From Citrus sinensis (Eukaryota; Streptophyta; Magnoliopsida; Sapindales; Rutaceae), in assembly GCF_022201045.2 (NCBI RefSeq), contig NC_068560.1:22275501-22339500 (forward strand): DNA of 64,000 nucleotides, in the 5' to 3' direction. Below are positions 1 through 11,102 of the stretch, piece by piece; the stretch's first letter is position 1; every line of letters starts with the position of its first letter. The notes beneath the pieces are model-generated. The model ran no database searches and was not told the DNA's origin. It worked only from the letters and a program-made list of their open reading frames with translations. The position numbers were made by a program, and so were the translations under genes.

Positions 1-3000
1 TACCCACTTCATAATACAAGTACTGCTTATATTCCATGTGAAAATAACTTGAATAATAGTTAAACTTTCACCAGAAAAGACAATGCTGTCTCTCTCTCTC
101 TCTCACTCTTCACTTGAAAAGCCAAACAAATGAGTCTTTATCAACGTTCAGTTGACTGTAATATTAAGAAGAAATAAGAATCCCATGTAGAAAAAGTCCT
201 TTGCAGTAGTAAGATTACTAGGCAAATCAAATAAAATATGCCTTGCAAGTATTCTTTCAATTTTAATCTTTGATTTAATTAATATGACAAGCATCTGGTG
301 GGCATCAATTCACTAAAATAGATGAATAAAAATATTCAAGCTTTTGGAATCTAATAATCTTGAGTCTCATTCTGATTCCATAGACAATACATTTGTCTTT
401 TTCATTCTGGTGCATGAAACTTACGTCTAGGCGGGATTCAACGGTTGAAAATGCTGAGAAAATCTACTGGGGGGCCATATTTAAAATGATAATTTCCCTA
501 ATAAATAATTAGGAATTAAAAGGAATATATAAAATTAAAGGGGGGTAGCGTTTACCTGAATGATCGAAGCTGAATTAGTGGAGTTGGAGAAGCAATGAAA
601 ACGACTTTGCGGCTTCTGATTTTTAAAATTTTAAAAAAATCGGAGCCGTTGATGGGCCGTTTGCGTGTGAACTTGGCTACGTTGCTTTCGGTCAAGTTGA
701 TCATCGATGACTCTAAAAATTTAAATAAAAGATTCGGAGAAAAATATCCGTTCTCGTGATTTGTATCCAAGAGTCAATTCGAAATTGACAATTTGGATTA
801 TGAAATTGCGAAACATAATTTTGCTCCCTTCTATTTAGAGAAGTTTTAGAAAACCCCAAAAGTTTGGAACTTATATCACATAGGTTCCTGCCCAATTGCC
901 AAATAGAAATAACAATTCCAAAGGTCAATAAATTCGTGATATAAAATAAAAATAACAATTCTTATGAAATTATCTTCATAATGCATTTTTTTGTACAAGA
1001 ATAAATTAGAGTAATTTTTTTTAATAAATTCGATTATTCTGTAATCTGCACAATTTTGACACTGTCAGATAGTCAAAAAGTCAACAAAAACTAATAAAAT
1101 TTAATCATTTCACGTTGGTCAAGATATAGAGAATTGTGGTCACAATCTTATTCTAATACGCATTATAAAATATTTCTTTATAATTTCTCAATGATCAAAT
1201 AAGCAAAAAGAGCAAACCTACTCCTCATTAACATACGACCAATTTCTTGATGAACTTATTAGAAATAAATTAATAAAAGATTGAGCAAGTAGATTATAGT
1301 TGTTAATTAACCAGACCACTTGTTTACATTTAAATAATATTGTATTAAATTGCTTGCTCAGGACGGTAATAAGGCGACATACCTGAACAACTAATACTTT
1401 GATTAATCTTAAATAATGTTTTAATTTCTTTGAACCCTTTGACTAATTGATTTTAGAGTTCACATAGAAGAGAATGTGTCCAAAGAAATTTTGATTAAGT
1501 TTATATGACAGCGACATTATATATTGCGTAATTATGGTATAATTCCGTGGAATCATTTCTTAATTTTGATTAATTTACATAAAAAGCATTTTTTTTGGGG
1601 GGGTGGTAGGAGTCGGCCGGCAGACCTTACTTCGATGGATGCTGACATATGCTTAATAGTGACATATCTAATACTAAATATAATTGATTTATTTTTTTAA
1701 ATATTTTTGAAATCGTAGATTCTACTGTTGTCTACTCTTAAAAATTGAAAAAGTTTTTAATTAAAAATTGAAAAAATTGAGTGTATCATCCCATCTTTAC
1801 TTATATATTGGACCAATTTAGAAGTACAGTTCAAATTCAATAAGTTATTTATTTTTTAAATTTTTTTATAAAAATAGTGTTTAGTAAATTTTGTAAAAGT
1901 ATCTTATTTCATAATTTTTTTATTTTGTCAACAGTTTTTAAAAATAAGTAAAGATTATTTTTCATAAATAGTTTATTAAATAAGCTATCAACCTTTTTAA
2001 AATTAAAAAAGTTAAGCGTATCATCCCATCATTTTAAGATGTAATTGTTGTACCTCAGGGTACCAAACACACAAAACACCACTAAATGGTTAAATTTTAT
2101 TAATTTTGATAATTATCTAACCATCTGAAAATACTTATCATTAAATGTTCAAACTATAAGATTTGGTACCCTCATAATATTATTATTGACCCCCTGTTCT
2201 ATACCCACATACTTTCATAAAATTAAGAAAGATGATTGACAACCAAAAAAATTTGTTAGGCTGCTAAACGGCCCAAGCTTTTAGAACAAAGTGTTTTCTG
2301 AAAAAAAAAAAAAAAACATCTAATTTTCATCAAGAAATTAAAATGAGGGTTAATTTCAATTTATCACTAATAAATTGAGTAGCTTCAGAATACAACTCAC
2401 ACTATTTTGTGACTCAATTTACCTTCAATTATTGTTAAAAAAACAATTTTTTTTCCTCAACGTGTCGGTTTTTATCCTTATCTTTTGAATAGTGATTAGA
2501 AATATGTTAAAATTTACAATAATTGAAGAATATTTTGAATCTGCTCAATTTATATGGGGGTAAACCAAAATTAACCGTTAAAAAATAATCCAAATCATTC
2601 TTAATTACAGATTTTACTCCTCCATCCAAAACTCACATGATCTCTTCAGCTTGAAAGTGGCCATCCTTCATTACATTCTCAGAATTTACACAAGCAGACT
2701 ACATGTTATCTCATATTTTTATTTTCTTCTTTCTCTTCCCAGATCTTATCTCCCTCAGGAACGCACATATAAAACCACACGTCAAGCTCTGTTCAAGACT
2801 GATACCAAAACTCGACGGACATTCAAATCCTAGAAACAGAAGGATTGAGCATCAAAACAAATCAACAATACGGTTCGGCCATATTCCTTCAACAAGCAAG
2901 CTAACCACTAAAGCATGGCAACAACAATATAACGAGCTCTATAAAGACTATTGATTTGGCTTTGCTAAATCTGCCTATTGTTAAGCATTCTGTCTCCTAG

Positions 3001-3616
3001 TATTATTGCCAAAGTTCATTTAGTTCAGACATAGGCGAGAGAACAATTGAGTGAATGCATACAATCCAGAATGGAAGGGGAAAAAAAGAGGATAAAATTC
3101 AAAGCTTTTCTCATACAATTGAATTCATAGATAGCACTGGAATGATCATAAAGGCACCCTAACTTGATATCTCATTTCCACATTCTGGAATAGGCCGTTC
3201 CAGTCGCCAAACACAAAGAGATCCGGTTAACGTTTGCCCAAATTTGTAAGGAATCCATGGCACGGGCAGCTGAAGAATCCATCAACTTGAACCCCTTCTA
3301 CAAGAAAGAGGGAAAAAAACTTTCCATCACATAAATTTTTCAGCACTTTCACACAACAACGATGAAAACTAAAAAGACTAACACACAAAAAAAAAAAAAG
3401 GAACCACAAAAGCTACAATGATAATAAAATCATTTCCCCTAAATTTCATATATGATACAGTGAGCAAGGAACAACCAAGTTTCATAATTCATACTGTAGC
3501 TTACAGGACAAAAATCAAGATTAACACCTTTTTATTCATCAGACTTCTACAAGACACTGAAGTCAAGTAATATAAATTACCTAAACAAAGAAAACAAAAA
3601 AACATCCGCACTATCT
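1..3616. other. Intergenic AT-rich DNA, no gene recognised
   Basis: I see no convincing coding region. The longest open frames here are short and have the composition of AT-rich noncoding DNA. Visible structure is limited to a short TC microsatellite near 91-106, a G-run near 1597-1604, a poly-A tract near 2299-2315 and scattered poly-T/poly-A runs. The stretch about 1680-2220 contains twice-repeated phrases (for example gtatcatcccatc near 1783 and 2019), as expected of decayed transposon DNA. I could not define ends. Confidence 0.6.
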
Positions 3617-3715
3617 CTATCTCTCTATGCGCTTCTGGAACCTGCCAGTGAAGTTGCCAGTTGTTCTAAAAGAATCAGACTCATAAGGACTGTTGTCCTC
3701 TCTCTCGATTTTCAT
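3617..3715 (-). CDS. Candidate short ORF or terminal exon, 32 codons from the ATG
   Basis: Reading the minus strand, an ATG at 3715-3713 opens a 32-residue frame ending in TAG at 3619-3617. The frame stays open upstream of the ATG for about 18 more codons, to near 3770. The peptide is rich in polar and charged residues (Glu, Asp, Ser, Thr, Arg, Lys) and ends in a basic tail (RFQKRIER). That is unlike the Phe/Ile/Lys-rich translations of the surrounding AT-rich DNA. Several AG dinucleotides upstream could serve as splice acceptors, so it may be the last exon of a minus-strand gene, a micropeptide ORF or chance. I do not recognise the family and found no partner exon between here and CLPP4. Confidence 0.25.
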   Translation of the reverse strand: MKIEREDNSPYESDSFRTTGNFTGRFQKRIER

Positions 3716-5281
3716 GCATTGGACTCTTAGATTTTGATTAGGACTTATTAAACTATTTGAAAGCTAAATATAGTTGTCGGAATCCAATTGGGCTCCAAAT
3801 AGCAATATCAAACAAATCACTTTGGGGGATGGAAGAAACAGGGATGCCGATGATATGTTTGCAAATTATACTAGATTATTGAGCCACTAATTATGGGATT
3901 ATTTGAGAGAGTAGTGATACACATACCGACTACATATACAAACTCTTATGTTCAAGCTGTGCGACATACTGTTCGTATAAGACTGAAAATGAAGAAGTTG
4001 ATGAAATTAATGGAATAAATAATGAGACAAAAACCTAGCAAAATCACAATAGTTTGAATGCACAGTTTTGTTTAAGTTGTGCAAGGAAATTTATAAACAG
4101 AAAATGAGGAAAGTCGATGATATATTAGCAATGGTTAAGATGCAATCCAAGCCGTGTGCCCAATTATGATGACTGAAATGAAATAAAAGAGATCATAGTG
4201 TTGAGTAAGCTGGATATTATAATTGTGTTAGCAAACGTAGAAATTGCCTCAAGACAATCATTTGAATCCTTTTCTCCAAAAAAAAAAAAAAAAGAAAGAA
4301 AGAAAGAATTGTTTGAATCCATAGTTTTCCATGTGGTTTATTCGATTTGAGAGGATGATGCTTCTAAATTCAACTTCCAGATCCAATGACTAAAGCAACA
4401 GCATTTGTCGGGAGAAAGGTGGGACTCAGATAAACAGAGAGAATTAAAAGGGATTTTCCTTGTTCTCAGAAAAAAGAAAAGAAAAGAAACCTATGAAAAT
4501 CACTTCCTTCTTCTTTCGCAAAAGTAATTACGAACACATGATAAGAGTGATATGCTCTTTAGTAAAAGTTATATTAGCAGGAACCACAAATATAGCTAGG
4601 CAACAAAGTCTAGCAACTTCAAGGGAAAAACCCTTAACTAATCACCTTCAACTGCAAGATATCAATGAACAATCAATCACATAACAAAAAGGTATTCGAG
4701 AGAAACAGAAAGGGACCAAAATGGTTGAGGGCATTCTTATAGCCAGCTTTTCAAGTAACAACCCTACACAGCCAGGAGACTGACCCCTGCAGAAATCTTT
4801 CCGCCATGAACAACCCCCTTAAACTATATATGTCTGTGTAAGTTTCAGATAACCTCCTATTAATGGGAGACCAAATATTAACGGAAGTCAAAGGATGATC
4901 GCTTCAGAGTGAGTGGAAACAGTAGCCAGCAGGGAAATAGGGAAAAAAGGGCAGAGGGGGTTATAATTTCTCAAAACTCTTGCAGTGAATTCATAACTTT
5001 CTTCATCTAAAGAATTAGAAAAACAGGGACAGATTGAATACCAATCATGTCTAAACTTCGAAAAAGAGCGAGCTACACAGTCCTTGACATTTCCTCAAAT
5101 TTTCATAAACAAAGCAAAACTTCTAGGAGCAGCCATCACAAACATAATTCTATTGTATAAACCAGAAGTGTTGGTAAAATTCTGTTTGTATTCTATCTTT
5201 TTAAAGTTCATTCCAACAATTACACATGAAATATGATGGAAATATTATAAAATTTGGAATACCTTAACAGAACTCTCCATC
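3716..5281. other. Intergenic DNA downstream of CLPP4
   Basis: This is the stretch 3' of the minus-strand CLPP4 gene. It should include that gene's 3' UTR just below 5282. No other coding region is recognisable. There is a short purine tract (poly-A followed by GAAA repeats) near 4278-4307. Confidence 0.5.
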
Positions 5282-6510
5282 CTAGACAATCTCATCATCA
5301 GGAACATCTGGTGTCAAGAATTTCCTCGGATCTTTACGGACTTCCAAATAATCAAAGCCTGGTTTGACCTTTTCTGGCACAGGAACCAGAGGAATAATAC
5401 TGTCTCTATCAATAACTCCATCAATAATCCCATATTCAACTGCTTCAATCGGAGACATGTACCGATCCCTATCAATATCCTTTTGCACTTGCTCAAACGA
5501 ACGACCAGTAAAACCAGATATAATTCTTGTGAAATTATCCTTGTTATGCATGATTTCTCTTGCTTGAATTTCCACATCTAATACTTGCCCACTAGCTCCT
5601 CCCATAGGCTGATGAATCATTATCCGAGTGTTGGGCATTGCAAACCGCTTCCCTTTCGTCCCACCACCAAGAATTAACGAAGCAGTTGATGCTGACATGC
5701 CTAGCGCAACCGTGGACACATCTGCTCGCACAAGCTGCACTACATCATATATAGCCATTGTGGCACTGACATTCAACAAAAGGGAAAAAGATCAGCTTCC
5801 ATCACCCCGGTTACCAAATTGTTAATAATAATACTCAAGAGGTTTCACATACTAAGTTTCATCCGAAACTTCCATGTTACACATAATTATGATTATGTAC
5901 AAGATTAAGGCTCTGTTTACTGCTGCAGCTTAAAAGATGCCGCTACTAAGCAGCAGTACCAAACATAGCCTAAATTGATGTCCAATCACATCACCAGCTA
6001 TCAAGTATAAGCAAACCGTGATTGAAATGTTCAAATTAAGCAAGCACAACAATTCAAAATTTACAAATTACAAATGTACCATAAAAAAATTATTAAAAAA
6101 AAAAGAATTTACCTGAGAGAGCCACCGGGGGAGTTGACGAACAGCCTGATATCTTTGGTGGGGTCCTGAGCGTCCAATAAGAGGAGCTGACTGATGATGG
6201 CGTCAGCAACGAAATCGTCAATGTTATTACCCAAGAAAACAATTCTTTCCTTGAGCAGGAGGCCCATGGCGTCGGCTTCGGCGCCGCGCATGGCGGTGGC
6301 CGGTGTCTGAGGGGCCGAAGACAACGGAACATCGTGTTGCCGTTGCTGTTGCTGTAGAGCTAGGGTTTTGGTTGAGATTCTTCGAGTTTTAACAGAAGAA
6401 ATGGGTTTAAAAGAGAGAGGTAAAGACTTAGAGAGTGAGAAATTGGGGGGCTTGTAAAGAGAAAAATGGAGGTGAGAGGTTGAAGTGGAAGAGACTGAAA
6501 GCAAATCCAT
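5282..6510 (-). CDS. CLPP4: ATP-dependent Clp protease proteolytic subunit 4, chloroplastic
   Basis: This encodes a serine-type subunit of the plastid stromal ClpPR protease, which degrades proteins fed to it by Clp chaperones. There are two exons: 6510-6113 and 5765-5282. The donor GT is at 6112-6111 and the acceptor AG at 5767-5766; the junction rebuilds a Ser codon. The spliced product is 293 residues, close to the roughly 290 usual for ClpP4. The first ~70 residues are rich in Ser, Thr and Arg with few acids, as expected of a plastid transit peptide. The ClpP fold follows. The catalytic triad is complete: Ser159 in GMSAS, His184 in MIHQP and Asp233 in DRDRYMS, with the spacing seen in bacterial ClpP. 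This makes it a ClpP rather than an inactive ClpR. Assignment to ClpP4 rests on recalled similarity to Arabidopsis CLPP4, including the C-terminal PDDEI. Confidence 0.95.
5766..6112 (-). other. CLPP4 intron
   Basis: This is a GT-AG intron of 347 bp, inferred because both flanking frames join in phase to give an uninterrupted ClpP domain. It is AT-rich, as plant introns are. Confidence 0.9.
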
Positions 6511-6745
6511 TAGTGTTCAAAAAAAAAAAAACAAATTTTAGATAAAGATTTAGATTACGAACTCAGTTACCGCAAGCTCGTCTTCTCGGTGTTTCTGCAA
6601 GGCCTTTCACTTATGGGTGAATATGCTAAACTTAAATTATCTTGCACAATTACACTAAATATAATTCACATTTACTCAAATACCCTTTACTCGGAAAATG
6701 CTCAAATACCCTTAAAATCAATAAATCTTATCAATTTTTTTTTTT

Positions 6746-7192
6746 GAGTGGGACTATTGGCACCCTCTAAATATCTCTTAACACCCATTTTCTTAATTAA
6801 TCTCATTGAAATATTTTAAAAAATTATAAAATTCTTTTAACGCTTCTATCAATGATAAAAATACCCGTAAATAAAACTTATTGTGTAAATCTCATTCTCT
6901 AATTTTTATCATTAAACCTCATTTCAAAAAATTGGTCCCATCCATTACAAAGAAAAAGAAAAAAATAATTTTTTTTTCATTCTCTCTATTGTAGCCATCG
7001 ATGGTAAATTCCTCACCCGAAAATTAGAGGGAAAAACAACCTTTTTAATTTATAAAATGAAAATTTTATTTGACTTTTGAGTGGGGGTTTAATTATAAAT
7101 TGTTCTATTATGTAATTTAAATAAATGTTAAAACTGAAAAATAAATAAAAGGATTTTAAAAGGTATTTAGAGGGATGCCAATAGTCTCACTC
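6746..7192. mobile_element. MULE-type MITE, 447 bp
   Basis: The ends are inverted repeats: the left begins GAGTGGGACTATTGGCACCC, and the reverse complement of the right begins GAGTGAGACTATTGGCATCC. The match continues into a shared CTCTAAATA. The 9 bases on each side (ttttttttt and ttttgttta) agree at 7 positions, which fits the 9-bp TSD of Mutator-like elements but is weak because the site is T-rich. There is no coding capacity. The termini match those of the element at 8527-9770, so the two belong to one family. Confidence 0.65.
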
Positions 7193-7796
7193 TTTTGTTT
7201 AAAAGAATTTTTCCACTTTTTACCCCACACCCCTTAAATGTTGTTAACATACAAATACTGCTAAATATAGCCCAATAAAACATTACAAATCAATTAAAAA
7301 ATGTATCAACAAGTAACGATGAGAGCTTACTAGCCATAGTAAATAATATTTTTGACAATATATCAAACGCTTGATATTTGTGCACACTTTATGAGATTTT
7401 TGAGTTTTTTGGACGGTTATAGAGGACTATATTTGTTTGAGGATTGAATTTGAAGGAAGTGAGGAGATTGGAATATAAAATTCAACCTAAACAAATTTTA
7501 GAGTAAAATTGAATCAAACAGAAATGTAAAATGATTTTGAGTTCGGTTTAGTTCAGGTCAATTTAAAGAAAATTCTCATCTTAACACTAGTGATAAAAAC
7601 TGTCTAAAGTTTAAATTTTAATTTATATACCTTTTATATTTTTAAGCACAACTTTTTTTTCTTTTTTATAAAATTCCAAATAACTCCCAATCTTCTTTTA
7701 CAAATGTCATATCCCATATAAAGTTGTACTCATCTCATGGATTTTTATTCCAATATTAAAAAAAGAGCACAGAAATTAAAGCACACACTTGACCCA

Positions 7797-7821
7797 CCCC
7801 CCCCCCCCCCCCGGGGGCCCC
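7797..7821. repeat. C16-G5-C4 homopolymer tract
   Basis: Sixteen C, then five G, then four C, followed shortly by a run of A. Such a tract is very unusual in this AT-rich setting. It may be real, or it may be an assembly or sequencing artefact. Confidence 0.85.
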
Positions 7822-8177
7822 AACAAAAAAAAAAAAAAAGCACACACTGAAGCTACTCCTTCTATCCTTCATTCCTCGTAGTTCTCGACACCTTAATAGG
7901 AAGTAAAATAAAATTAGACGTCTAAAACTTCAATAGGGATAGAATTATCATCTCTGCGGCAGCAAGCGACTTCCATATAGCAATAGGTTAGGACTCCTTT
8001 TTCTATTTTGGCTCCTGTTGGTTGGCTTCCTTTACCTTTTATTCTCATTGTCTCTACTTTTCCTCTTACTTTCACCCTCGGGATGGTAGGTTTTCCCAGC
8101 TCAAGAGTGAGGCTAGGCCAGACCTGAGTTTTACTTGATAAGTCCAAGTCTAATTTGTCAATCCCGAATTTTATGAA

Positions 8178-8198
8178 ATATGCGCGCGCGCGTGCGCG

Positions 8199-8257
<59 letters not shown>
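8178..8257. repeat. Compound (GC)n(CA)n(TA)n microsatellite, 80 bp
   Basis: The tract alternates purine and pyrimidine without a break for 80 bases: GC/GT dinucleotides first, then CA, then TA. This is the classic pattern for left-handed (Z) DNA and also allows cruciform extrusion in the TA part. Length polymorphism between individuals is expected. Confidence 0.95.
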
Positions 8258-8258
<1 letters not shown>

Positions 8259-8526
8259 ATCCTTAATATCCTTAATATAAGAATACAAGATTTTATCCAA
8301 CAACTTTTATCTTTGTGCTGCTGTTTTAGAAAATCTTACATTAAATTTTATGGGAACTCTTGGACTTCACCCAACCTATATTTCTTGATGGAAAAAATGT
8401 ATTATTTTCAATAGCTATATTTTTTCAATCCTCCTATTACATATATTTAAAATTTTAAACATATAAGTCTGACTTTTCGAGTCCAATTTATTAAAATAAA
8501 ATTTAAAAATTTATCAAATTCAAAAG

Positions 8527-9770
8527 GAGTAGAGCTATTGGCACCCGTCTACCTTTCTCAAAAAACCTCATTTTTTAATACACCTCATAAATATAAATCA
8601 CTATTCAAAAACATCTCATTAATTCCAAATTACTCTCATCTCTTTATTTTTTATTTCAACTATTGTTTCTCAATCTTAATCTTTCAATTTTCTAGTTTTA
8701 AAGAAAAAATAATAATTGCAACCGTTATGCTCCTGACAATATTACCTAATAATCAATATTTCCTATTGAGAGAAGTCCTTGACAAAAGAGGATTAGTGGG
8801 CTGCCCTCCTATATTGTTGTTGGTGCTCTCACTTAAGAGTTTTTTGTGCAGATCCTAATTGAAATGATTATGCAATGAGAAATTCTTGTTATTTAAATGG
8901 TTTAGCTCCTTTTGATATTATATCCATCAATCATTTGCTCAATTTGGCAAAAAATATAATTGATTCATTACCACCCAACCTAAACTTATGCACTATCTTT
9001 TTTATATATAAAGAAAGAAAGAAAGATTAGCCAATAGATAAGCGAGCTAAAATGTCCTGAGTGAAAGCAGCAATAGGAACAACACTAGTGAGAAGACCAA
9101 GCTAGATTCCTCCTCTGCAGGGCTACTTCAAAGTGAATGTTGATGTAGCAATTAATAGAGACAAACATCAAATAGGGATTGGGATGGTGATTAGAGATGC
9201 AGATGGAACTGTAATAATTGTAGCTTTTCATCAAATGATGTTTTATAGAGATGTAGCTTAGGCAGAAGCAACAACTATTAATCTTTGCATTCAGATGGCA
9301 AAAGATGCAAAGTTACTTCCTTTAATCATGGAAACCAATTGCCAAGATGTAGTTGATTTTGTATTACACAAGAAGAGCATCAGAAATGATTTTTTTTGGA
9401 TTACTACTGAAATTCAGAACAAGATGCAGAGAGTTAACAACATAGTCAGATATTGTAATGCAATTGCTCGGGCTCTAGCTAAGATAGCTTTATCTAGTGA
9501 GGATAATTGTGTTTAAAAGGATTCCTTTCCCTCTCAAGTTATGTATGTATTATCTAAGTTAATTTAATCAAAGCAAATCTTTCTATTAAAAAGAAAAAAA
9601 AGATAAGCAAACCAAAAGATCATAAAAAGAAAGAAATTAAAATTAAGGTAATAAATAGGGAGAATATTATTTGGAGAAGAAAATTACTTTGGAGTGGCCA
9701 ATTTATTTTGGGATGCGAAAAAAAAATAAATTATTTCAAAAAAATGAGAGGCCTGCCAATAGCACCACTC
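8527..9770. mobile_element. MULE-type non-autonomous element, about 1.24 kb, carrying an RNase H-like fragment
   Basis: The left end begins GAGTAGAGCTATTGGCACCC. The reverse complement of the right end begins GAGTGGTGCTATTGGCAGGC, so the termini are inverted and match those of the MITE at 6746-7192. The nine flanking bases attcaaaag and attaaaaaa agree at 7 positions, fitting a decayed 9-bp Mutator-type TSD. No transposase is seen. The interior carries the RNase H-like pseudogene at 9060-9516, which could be a captured gene fragment (Pack-MULE style) or an older insertion. Confidence 0.6.
9060..9516 (+). pseudogene. Broken plant RNase H-like (RVT_3) domain
   Basis: Frame 9121-9516 reads as the RNase H-like domain common in plant non-LTR retroelement proteins and their stand-alone relatives. 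It shows a start like FKVNVDVAIN, then a GIGMVIRDADG strand-turn, then an AEA helix, and ends in CNAIARALAKIAL. Two in-frame TAG codons interrupt it, near 9103 (where family members usually have Trp) and at 9259-9261, so it is not a working gene as it stands. The part after the second stop remains open to TAA at 9514-9516. It lies wholly inside the element 8527-9770. Confidence 0.65.
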
Positions 9771-11102
9771 ATTAAAAAAATAAACAAAATAAATAATTAC
9801 AAAACATAAAATCTGAATTTTTTTAGGCCTAAAAAAAAAATCCGGGGACATGTACCAAACTTTTTAAATTCTAGTCTAAGTGTTCAAAAAATATACCCAA
9901 CCCACTTCCGAGGTTTGCCATCCCAATTTCATTCTCCCTCTTCTTCATTTTCCAATCATTAAAATATCCAAGAAGATAAAGGCGTACATAAAGATAACGA
10001 TAAACCTATAATCAGTTTTATGACCTAAAAGCATGTAATAAGATAATATTTTCTGAATTTAATGGCTGCATTATTGTGGCTGTCTGCCCAACTTCAGAGT
10101 CTTTACTTACCTCTCTGTTCTCTGTTATATCTTTTCATTTCTTCACTAATATCACCACCATTAAAGAAAGATTTTTTTTTATAATATACAAAGATGGCAA
10201 CTTTATTTTTATAAACGTTTTTTAATTCAATCCCATAAAGCAAACTCTTCATCGTTGCCTTTACTTCTTTAGCTCTCAATATCTTTACCTTAACAACAGG
10301 CAACTGAGAGTCTGAGAGTCAACTAACTCTTTTGAGTGAACCACTCGGGCCTTGGCCGAATGGCCACCCTGCTGCCCTTACAATCAATTCAAACCCTCAC
10401 ATAAGATTTATGTGAATTAGTTTCGGTAATAATTATAAATATCAGTAATAATTTCATGTAAATATAAATCATAATCCAATTGTAATAGTTAATGTAAGAA
10501 AAAAAAAACACTCCTTTGAGTGAAAACTAATACAATAAATTTCAGGTTTCTGTTTTTTTTTTTAGGAATAAAATGATAGGGTGTTATATTTATTGTACTT
10601 ATACATTATTTCCCTAAAACTTTAGCCTCACACCCCATCCCCAAAGTATAATATATTTTAATTGCTTCTGAAATTTATAATGTATAAGTAAACTAAGGGC
10701 AAAAGTAGAATAAAGCTTTACTCAGAAAAGAAATAATAGTAACACTAAATAAAATATCAATGAAAAGGACATGGGGTGGTGAAGGAAGGGCTCCAATTAG
10801 TAGAAACATTTAATGACTCAGAGAAAAATGATTCAATGAAAATAAAAAAAAAATAAAAAAAAAAAGTGTGATAAAAACGAGTTCAATTTTTTTAAAAAAC
10901 TTTTTAACTCTCATTATGGTATTAAATTGAGGACTAGAAGACTTAAGTTATAAAAGGAGATAAATCAAAAATCAAAGAATATTTTCTTGCTTAAACATAT
11001 TTTAATCGCCAAATAATTCATCTAAAAGACACTAAACATATATGATTCAATTTTTATGACCAAAAATAATATATTTATTTCCTTAATATATTTATTTTTC
11101 TT
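9771..11102. other. Intergenic AT-rich DNA
   Basis: No gene was recognised apart from the possible SINE remnant at about 10335-10500. The end adjoining 11103 is the 3' flank of the minus-strand aspartic protease gene. Confidence 0.5.
10335..10500 (+). mobile_element. Possible tRNA-derived SINE remnant
   Basis: The motif TGGCCGAATGG near 10349 fits the internal pol III A box. About 35 bases later comes ATTCAAACCCTC, which resembles a degenerate B box. This order and spacing are those of a tRNA-like SINE head. The rest is AT-rich with no clear tail or TSD. It could be chance. Confidence 0.35.

Larger units (their letters stand above)
7193..8526. other. Intergenic AT-rich DNA between two related transposons
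   Basis: No gene was recognised. The stretch holds the C16G5C4 tract and the long alternating purine-pyrimidine microsatellite listed separately. An open frame on the minus strand (7914-8303) runs through the microsatellite. Its non-repeat half does not match anything I know. Confidence 0.55.

Noticed and set aside
7914-8303. 129-codon minus-strand frame
   Set aside because: A quarter of it is translation of the GC/CA/TA microsatellite, and the remainder matches no family I know.
9295-9516. 73-codon frame as an independent gene
   Set aside because: It is the tail of an RNase H-like domain whose upstream part lies in the same frame behind a stop codon, so I list it as a pseudogene.
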